Assembly (NCBI GenBank): GCA_902772745.1 | Contig: CACYBV010000063.1 | Coordinates: 1-7,247 of the forward strand | From: an uncultured Eubacteriales bacterium | GTDB lineage: Bacteria; Bacillota; Clostridia; Lachnospirales; Lachnospiraceae | DNA length: 7,247 nucleotides | Direction of reading: 5' to 3' | In this document: positions 1 to 4,312 of the stretch, piece by piece | How the letters are laid out: every line of letters starts with the position of its first letter | How positions within the stretch are numbered: position 1 is the first letter of the stretch | Position numbers and translations under genes: made by a program | The notes under the pieces: generated by a model | What the model saw: the letters and a program-made list of their open reading frames with translations, nothing else | What the model was told of the DNA's origin: nothing | Database searches by the model: none

Positions 1-344
1 ATTACCTTCTGCCCCATCACGATTCCGTCTTCGTCATTCAGAATAAAGCCGTTTCTCTGCTGCCGTTCGTGGAACTTCCGAATCCTCGCGGCCGCTTTTT
101 CCATAACGTCGAGAAGCTTCTGATCGACCGTTCTGAAGGCTTCGTCGATTTCCTCCGCCGCAACCTCCGGCGATTCAAGCTTCACATGATCGTATTTTTC
201 CGTCAGCCGAAGAAGTGCCGCGTCGCCTTCTTCGCGGACCTCGGCGATGATGCCTAAGACAATCTCCTCCACATTCATTTTCGGTTCTGTGCGGGCAAAA
301 ATCTCGTCGTTTGAGACCTCCCCGACCTTCAGTATTTTCATCAT
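1..344 (-). CDS. hisD: Histidinol dehydrogenase, N-terminal part (runs off left edge)
   Basis: Only the first 114 codons are in the window, and the frame is open to the edge. The reading begins MMKILKVGEV and continues with the pattern typical of the HisD N-terminus: FARTEPKMNVEE, then VREEGDAALLRLTEKYD near residues 36-52, then a helix ending ARIRKFHERQ near 86-95. HisD is a cytosolic zinc enzyme that oxidises histidinol to histidine in two NAD-dependent steps; its metal and catalytic residues lie outside the window. The start at 344 is chosen because GAGGA (356-352) sits 7 bases upstream; the next codon is also ATG (341) but would be 10 bases away. It lies 73 bases downstream of hisZG on the same strand, which is a usual his operon order. 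That gap holds only a small CCGG-GCAG-CCGG hairpin (381-392) and no convincing terminator, so co-transcription is likely. The call is confident from motif pattern and context together. Confidence 0.9.
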   Translation of the reverse strand, partial: MMKILKVGEVSNDEIFARTEPKMNVEEIVLGIIAEVREEGDAALLRLTEKYDHVKLESPEVAAEEIDEAFRTVDQKLLDVMEKAAARIRKFHERQQRNGFILNDEDGIVMGQKV

Positions 345-417
345 TTCGGTATCCTCATAAAAATGTATTCATATATCACGCCGGGCAGCCGGAAAGAAAA
401 GATCGCTGTCCTCCCCT

Positions 418-1998
418 TTATTTTTCCGACAGACCCGAAAGCAGTTTCGCAATTTCTTTCGCGCGGAACGGATAGGCCGCCTTATTCGCGATCAGCCGTG
501 CGCTGATCGGAACGATTTCCGTCAGTACCGACAGGTCATTCTCCCGCAGCGTCGTCCCGGTCTCCACAATGTCCACGATGACGTCGGAAAGGCCGAGAAT
601 CGGTGCGATTTCGATCGATCCGTTCAGGTGTATGATGTCAATGTCCCGACCGATCGAACGGAAATAGTCTGATGCGATCCGCTGGAACTTCGTCGCGACC
701 CGTAGGCTTCTTCTCGTGTCGTCCGTGAAGTCCTCCCTCCCGGCAACGCACATCCTGCATTTTCCGAGCCCGAGGTCCAGAAGTTCGTAAACATCCGGAC
801 GGTACTCCAGCAGGATATCCTTCCCGACAACGCCGACGTCTGCGGCTCCCCGTTCGACATAGATCGCCACATCCGAAGGCTTCACCCAGAAATACCGTAC
901 ACCGGCTCCGGGGTTCTCGAATACCAGCTTCCGGCTGTCCGAGAGCAGTTCCTCACAGGGAAAGCCCGCATCTGCAAATGCCCTGTAAACTTTCTCGCCG
1001 AGCCGGCCCTTCGGAAGTGCGACATTCAAATAAGCCGTTCCTTCACGAGACGCCTTTTCCGAAGTGCCGAAGACATCGTATTCGGTCAGGAGGTCCACAT
1101 AGAGCGCAAAGCCGATCGCGGAACTTTTCCGCTGCATCTTCTTCATCAGCGCATTATAGGAGCCGCCGGAAAGTACGGATTCGGGGATGCCCGGAAGAAA
1201 GCCCTTGAACACCACGCCGTCGTAATAATGGATGTCGTCGACTACTGAAAAGTCGACAAACACCTCCGTATTTCCGCTGTTTTTTTCGACCGTCTCTGAA
1301 AGGAGTTTCCCGAATTCCTGTGCATGCGCAGGATCTGCCAGATCATAAAGCAGGGAGGGAAGTTCCTTCACCGCCCGTTCTGCCGGCGCCCGATAGGAAA
1401 TGACATCTATGAACAGTTCCCTCTGCTCCCCGGAAAATCCCAGTTCCTGCAGGACTTTCACGAGTTCATGACGGTTCTTCTCCCCGATCAGCCGGATTAC
1501 CGCATTCCGCTCATCTTCGGGAATTCCAAAGGAGCGAAGCACATCAAGAAGGATCCCGAGGTGCGATATCTGGAGCATTCCGCGTACCGGAACCATATCG
1601 AGCGTCTGAAGCGCAAGGATCACGACTTCCTCGCGCTCCCTGTCTCCTACATTTCCGATAAGCTCCAGGCCTGTCTGCGGAATTTCCCGGAAAGTATCCT
1701 TTCCTCGTGCTGCCCGGTACACATTCTCATTGTAATACAGCCGGTCGGATACGCCTTCGCGGTCTCTTGTGTTTTTTACGATCGACAGCGTCACATCCGG
1801 CTTCAGCGCCATCAGTTTTCCCGAAAGATCCGTAAAAGTGATTACACCGTCCGCCGCGAGAAAATCCCTGTGTCCCGCGTAGAGGTCGTATTCCTCGAAT
1901 TTATTCATACGGTAGCGGCTGTAACCGTTTTCCTCATAAAGCGCCCGGAGCGAAAAATTCAGCTGTTCCTCCGGCAGAAGTTTATAATCCCGATTCAT
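418..1998 (-). CDS. hisZG: HisZ-HisG fusion: ATP phosphoribosyltransferase with its regulatory subunit in one chain
   Basis: This 526-residue protein joins two subunits that are normally separate. Residues 1 to about 308 are HisZ, a catalytically inactive relative of histidyl-tRNA synthetase. They show a class II motif-2-like stretch (ALKPDVT at 64-70, LYYNENVYRAARG at 87-99) and a motif-3-like LSGGSYNALM (276-285), with no anticodon-binding domain. After a short polar linker (about 309-322) comes a complete short-form HisG: LNVALPKGRLGEKV (324-337), SDVAIYVERGAADVGVVGKD (375-394), and the phosphoribosyl-pyrophosphate loop VETGTTLREN (478-487). In other bacteria HisG condenses ATP with PRPP, the first committed histidine step. 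Short HisG needs HisZ for activity and histidine feedback, and the two form a 4+4 octamer; a fusion would fix the 1:1 ratio. The ATG overlaps the stop of the upstream regulator (ATGA) and has AGGA 8 bases upstream, which implies translational coupling. Both domains look intact. The fusion is seen directly; its oligomeric state is inferred. Confidence 0.93.
   Translation of the reverse strand: MNRDYKLLPEEQLNFSLRALYEENGYSRYRMNKFEEYDLYAGHRDFLAADGVITFTDLSGKLMALKPDVTLSIVKNTRDREGVSDRLYYNENVYRAARGKDTFREIPQTGLELIGNVGDREREEVVILALQTLDMVPVRGMLQISHLGILLDVLRSFGIPEDERNAVIRLIGEKNRHELVKVLQELGFSGEQRELFIDVISYRAPAERAVKELPSLLYDLADPAHAQEFGKLLSETVEKNSGNTEVFVDFSVVDDIHYYDGVVFKGFLPGIPESVLSGGSYNALMKKMQRKSSAIGFALYVDLLTEYDVFGTSEKASREGTAYLNVALPKGRLGEKVYRAFADAGFPCEELLSDSRKLVFENPGAGVRYFWVKPSDVAIYVERGAADVGVVGKDILLEYRPDVYELLDLGLGKCRMCVAGREDFTDDTRRSLRVATKFQRIASDYFRSIGRDIDIIHLNGSIEIAPILGLSDVIVDIVETGTTLRENDLSVLTEIVPISARLIANKAAYPFRAKEIAKLLSGLSEK
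1027..1044 (-). promoter_or_regulatory. Possible internal ribosome site and TTG start for free HisG
   Basis: Inside the fusion, exactly at the HisZ/HisG junction, GAAGGA (1044-1039) is followed after 9 bases by an in-frame TTG (1029-1027, Leu324). Initiation there would give a 203-residue protein starting LNVALPKGRL, the usual start and size of short HisG. This is either a relic of the separate hisG start before fusion or a working internal start. A purine-rich hexamer near a TTG can arise by chance, so confidence is low. Confidence 0.35.
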
Positions 1999-2339
1999 GA
2001 TTCAAGTCCTGTCTTCCCGGCAGCATTCAGCTTGTCGATCGCAAGCCGGTATCCGCCGTTTCCGTAGTTCAGACATTTGCTGACACGTCCGATCGTCGCC
2101 GTGCTGATGTCGATTTCATCCGTAATTTTCTGGTAGCTGTAGCCTCTGGACAAAAGGATTGCCGTATCCAGCCGCTGCGCCATATCCTGCAGTTCTTTTA
2201 TGGTGCAGAGGTCCTCGAAATAAGTGTAACATTCCTCAATCGACTCCAGATTCAGAAAGCTCTGAAACAGCCTGTCAATAGATTCCGAATGGATATTCAT
2301 CTCTTCTTTTACCGTCCGATATTCATAATCCTGTTTCAC
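1995..2339 (-). CDS. yerC: YerC/YecD-family TrpR-like transcriptional regulator, likely histidine repressor
   Basis: This small DNA-binding protein has the hallmarks of the YerC/YecD branch of the TrpR family: ECYTYFEDLCTIKELQDMAQRL (36-57), a helix-turn-helix at about 66-90 (YSYQKITDEI, then ISTATIGRVSKCL), and the family signature LNYGNGGY (90-97). It is the first gene of the his operon and overlaps hisZG by 4 bases, so it probably controls and is co-expressed with histidine synthesis. As I recall, comparative genomics has proposed TrpR-family histidine regulators (HisR) in Gram-positive bacteria; the ligand here is not visible in the sequence. The start is uncertain. The frame opens at GTG 2339 (114 residues), with AGAGGA lying about 13 bases upstream, which is far. 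ATG 2300 gives 101 residues (MNIHSESIDRLF) and fits the usual family N-terminus better, but its purine run (AGAAGAG) abuts the codon. Family call is strong, histidine role inferred. Confidence 0.88.
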   Translation of the reverse strand: MKQDYEYRTVKEEMNIHSESIDRLFQSFLNLESIEECYTYFEDLCTIKELQDMAQRLDTAILLSRGYSYQKITDEIDISTATIGRVSKCLNYGNGGYRLAIDKLNAAGKTGLES

Positions 2340-2372
2340 GCTTCCGGTTTTTTCCTCTTCCGCGCCGAAACA

Positions 2373-2409
2373 CTTTACTATGATAGCACATTAACGCGCG
2401 AAAGTAAAG
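2373..2409. promoter_or_regulatory. Candidate operator: inverted repeat straddling the his promoter
   Basis: CTTTACT (2373-2379) and AGTAAAG (2403-2409) are perfect 7-base inverted arms, centre to centre 30 bases apart, about three helical turns. One arm covers the -35 element and the other lies just downstream of the -10, around the expected transcription start. A smaller palindrome, CTAT-G-ATAG (2378-2386), sits on the -10 itself. A repressor bound here would block the promoter, and the first gene transcribed encodes a TrpR-like protein. One arm doubling as a -35 hexamer lowers the surprise, so operator function is inferred only. Confidence 0.4.
2380..2408 (-). promoter_or_regulatory. Promoter of the regulator-hisZG-hisD operon
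   Basis: On the minus strand, -35 TTTACT (2408-2403, 4 of 6 to consensus) is separated by 17 bases from -10 TATCAT (2385-2380, 5 of 6), which carries the extended -10 TG one base upstream. The start of transcription would fall near 2373, leaving a leader of about 33 bases to GTG 2339 (about 72 to ATG 2300). That is too short for a T-box or a leader-peptide attenuator. Confidence 0.65.
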
Positions 2410-2417
2410 GGGCGAAT

Positions 2418-2804
2418 TTACGGTTTTTCAAGCTTCCGGATTTCCTCGTGTTCCCGGAATAGTTCCCGTGCGAGTTTTTCGATCGGCCAGCCGATATTCA
2501 CGGGCGTAACGACCGAAAGCAGGCCGGTTCCGGTGATTCCAGCGGCTTTTTTTGCCGAAAGGAAACTGTCGAGGTCTTCCTCCGTAAAGCCGGAAAGCAT
2601 TGTGACGGGCGGTATCGGATTAATCATCGGGTCCGTTTCTTCTCTTTCCGACGCGAAAATGCCGGACAGCCCCAAAAGCTCCGAAACCGGCTTCTTCAGT
2701 TCGCTTTCACCGACGATACGAACCCTGATTCCGAGAGAATTCATCCATGCCGCGGCAAGCTTTCGGATACGCTCGTCCGGTTGGTAAATCAGTGCCTGTC
2801 TCAT
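2418..2804 (-). CDS. DUF3783-domain protein of unknown function
   Basis: This 128-residue soluble protein has no signal peptide or membrane segment. Its C-terminal half matches the DUF3783 pattern as I know it: VTMLSGFTEEDLDSFLSAKKAAGI (67-90), then LLSVVTPVNIGWPIEKLARELFREHEEI (95-122), with the characteristic VVTPxNxxW turn. The N-terminal part (ALIYQPDERIRKLAAAWMNSLGIRVRIV) looks like an alpha/beta fold that could pair with it, with an acidic, proline-rich linker around residues 52-66. The biochemical function of this family is unknown. The ATG at 2804 has GGAG 7 bases upstream. The gene has its own promoter (2844-2872). No terminator is visible between its stop and the his promoter, so some read-through into the his operon is possible. 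There is no evidence that it takes part in histidine synthesis. Confidence 0.8.
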   Translation of the reverse strand: MRQALIYQPDERIRKLAAAWMNSLGIRVRIVGESELKKPVSELLGLSGIFASEREETDPMINPIPPVTMLSGFTEEDLDSFLSAKKAAGITGTGLLSVVTPVNIGWPIEKLARELFREHEEIRKLEKP

Positions 2805-2843
2805 AATTCTGCTCCATCCTTTCTGCGGGAAAACCCGTGTGGG

Positions 2844-2872
2844 ATTCTACCACATTTTCCCCTGTGAATCAA
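2844..2872 (-). promoter_or_regulatory. Promoter of the DUF3783 gene
   Basis: On the minus strand, TTGATT (2872-2867, 4 of 6) lies 17 bases from TAGAAT (2849-2844, 5 of 6), preceded by an extended -10 TG. Transcription would begin near 2837, about 33 bases before the ATG. A CGGG-TTTT-CCCG hairpin (2837-2826) would lie at the very 5' end of the transcript. Confidence 0.65.
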
Positions 2873-2878
2873 CTTGAT

Positions 2879-2899
2879 AAAATATACCCGGTATATTTT
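2879..2899. promoter_or_regulatory. Perfect 21-base inverted repeat between divergent promoters
   Basis: The arms AAAATATAC (2879-2887) and GTATATTTT (2891-2899) are exact reverse complements around a CCG centre. The repeat begins 6 bases upstream of the -35 of the minus-strand promoter and ends 16 bases upstream of the -35 of the plus-strand promoter. Symmetry, length and placement are those of a dimeric regulator's site that could act on both genes. It lacks a T-run in transcript context and overlaps no gene, so a terminator is unlikely. The cognate protein is unknown. Confidence 0.5.
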
Positions 2900-2915
2900 T
2901 TCATAGAATTTTCAC

Positions 2916-2944
2916 TTGTCATATGGAAAAAGCTGGTATAAAAT
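2916..2944 (+). promoter_or_regulatory. Promoter of the acyltransferase gene
   Basis: TTGTCA (2916-2921, 5 of 6) is followed after 17 bases by TAAAAT (2939-2944, 5 of 6). An overlapping reading, TATAAA (2937-2942) with an extended -10 TG, has 15-base spacing. Transcription would begin near 2951, which argues against the ATG at 2954 as the start of the gene. Confidence 0.65.
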
Positions 2945-3004
2945 AGAGGCCGGATGTGCAGACGGACAAAGACCGTATTTTACCGTCCGGAACGGAGCCC
3001 TTTT

Positions 3005-4237
3005 ATGCGTACAGAAAATGACAAAAAATCACCGGAAGAAAAGCCATGGGTCAGAAAACGTCACCGTATAATCCTGAAACTTGTCTATTTCCCCGGAAAA
3101 ATCTATACAAAGCTGAAATGTCACGCAAAAACGGACCGCTTCCTGGGCGACACATCACGTCAGTATCTGATTCTCTACAATCACCAGACCGACTTTGACC
3201 AGCTTTTTTTAGGTATCTCCTTCAGGTTTCCGATTTACCATCTTGCGATGGAAGATATTCTCTCAAACGGCCGGATTTCGGATTTCCTGCGTTTTGCTGT
3301 CGCACCGATTCCGATTAAGAAACAGACGCTGGATTTAAAGGCGATCCGCCAGTGCATCCGTGTCGCCAAGGAAGGCGGATCGGTTTCGATTTCACCGGAA
3401 GGCCACCGCACCTACTCCGGGCGTACCTGCTATATCAATCCTTCGATTGCGAAACTGGCGCGCATGATCAATCTGCCGATCGTGCTCTTCCGGATCGAAG
3501 GCGGCTACGGCATGCAGCCCCGCTGGTCCAACGTTGTCCGCAAAGGTCCCGTTCATGCTTATCCCTCCCGGGTCATCGAGCCGGAGGAAATCAAGTCCAT
3601 GACGAATGATGAACTGTATGAGGCGATCAAAGAAGGTCTCTGGGAAGATGAAGCGAAGCTTGATTACCGCTACGAGTCCAAAAAAACTGCGGAATTTTTC
3701 GATCGTGTCGCTTATGTCTGCCCGAACTGCGGCCTCTCCCGCCATTATGCGGAGAAGGATATCATCCGCTGCACCACATGCGGTCAGGAAATCCGCTATC
3801 TCCCGACAAAAGAGCTTCAGGGCGTCGGTTTCAGGTCTCCCTTCCGCTTCGCCGCAGATTGGTTCGAATATCAGAATGATTTCGTCAACCGACTGAATCC
3901 CGCAGATTTTCTGAAAAAACCGGTCTTCACGGACGAATGCAGCCTGCTTCACGTGATCCTTTACAAACGGAAAGAAGTCCTGCGCGAGTCTGCGTCAATT
4001 TCTCTCTACGGAGACCGGATCGTCATTGACGAAGGAAAGCCGAACGAGCTTCTCCTGTCCTTCTCGGATTCGCCGGTCACGATGCTCGGCAAGAACCGTC
4101 TTGACATCTATCATGAGGACATGGTCTATCAGATCAAGGGGGATTTCCACTTCAATGCCCTGAAATACCTGAACTTCTACAATCGCTGGAAAAATGTGAA
4201 CCAGGGAACACCGGAAGCAACCTATCTTGGGATGTAA
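3005..4237 (+). CDS. PlsC-like lysophospholipid acyltransferase with zinc ribbon and extra C-terminal domain
   Basis: This 410-residue protein has an N-terminal glycerolipid acyltransferase domain (about 20-215). It carries the catalytic HxxxxD motif in YNHQTDFDQ (His60, Asp65), IPIKK (102-106) as a motif II-like stretch, and SPEGHRT (130-136) as the substrate-binding motif III. Enzymes of this fold move an acyl chain onto lysophosphatidate or a related lipid at the inner membrane face; the acceptor here is unknown. Next is a zinc ribbon, Cys239-x2-Cys242 and Cys256-x2-Cys259, and then a mostly beta region (about 315-400) that I do not recognise. There is no clear membrane helix; the basic N-terminus (VRKRHRIILKLVYFPGKIYTKLK) may bind the membrane. 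The ATG at 3005 is chosen because GGAG (2994-2997) lies 7 bases upstream. The in-frame ATG at 2954 is too close to the -10. The gene is divergent from the DUF3783 gene and probably forms a single transcription unit. The fold is confident; the exact reaction is not. Confidence 0.85.
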   Translation: MRTENDKKSPEEKPWVRKRHRIILKLVYFPGKIYTKLKCHAKTDRFLGDTSRQYLILYNHQTDFDQLFLGISFRFPIYHLAMEDILSNGRISDFLRFAVAPIPIKKQTLDLKAIRQCIRVAKEGGSVSISPEGHRTYSGRTCYINPSIAKLARMINLPIVLFRIEGGYGMQPRWSNVVRKGPVHAYPSRVIEPEEIKSMTNDELYEAIKEGLWEDEAKLDYRYESKKTAEFFDRVAYVCPNCGLSRHYAEKDIIRCTTCGQEIRYLPTKELQGVGFRSPFRFAADWFEYQNDFVNRLNPADFLKKPVFTDECSLLHVILYKRKEVLRESASISLYGDRIVIDEGKPNELLLSFSDSPVTMLGKNRLDIYHEDMVYQIKGDFHFNALKYLNFYNRWKNVNQGTPEATYLGM

Positions 4238-4258
4238 TGCGTGCAGACAGCCCGAAAC

Positions 4259-4303
4259 AGAAGCCGCCCGACGTACTTTTATATGATCGGGCGGCTTCTT
4301 TTT
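4259..4303. terminator. Intrinsic terminator between convergent genes, probably bidirectional
   Basis: AGAAGCCGCCCGA (4259-4271) pairs perfectly with TCGGGCGGCTTCT (4287-4299), a 13-pair GC-rich stem with a 15-base loop, followed on the plus strand by a T-run ending at 4303. It begins 21 bases after the acyltransferase stop. On the minus strand the stem begins 13 bases after the carB stop and is followed by a weaker T-rich stretch (TGTTTC), so it may end carB transcripts less efficiently. Confidence 0.88.
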
Positions 4304-4312
4304 GCGCACGGT

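Noticed and set aside
345..417. A second promoter or terminator in the hisZG-hisD gap
   Set aside because: There is an AT-rich stretch that could pass for a -10 but no matching -35, and the only hairpin (381-392) has 4 pairs and no T-run directly after it.
1324..2067. A 247-codon open frame on the plus strand, opposite hisZG and the end of the regulator gene
   Set aside because: It is the antisense shadow of two genes with clear family motifs. The translation resembles no protein I know and no promoter is seen.
2340..2417. T-box riboswitch or histidine leader-peptide attenuator upstream of the his operon
   Set aside because: The promoter lies within about 35-70 bases of the first gene and no run of His codons, T-box sequence or terminator/antiterminator pair is visible.
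2954..3004. An upstream ATG that would add 17 residues to the acyltransferase
   Set aside because: The predicted transcription start (about 2951) leaves no room for a ribosome site, and the purine run before it (AGAGG, 2945-2949) would not be transcribed. The ATG at 3005 has GGAG at ideal spacing.
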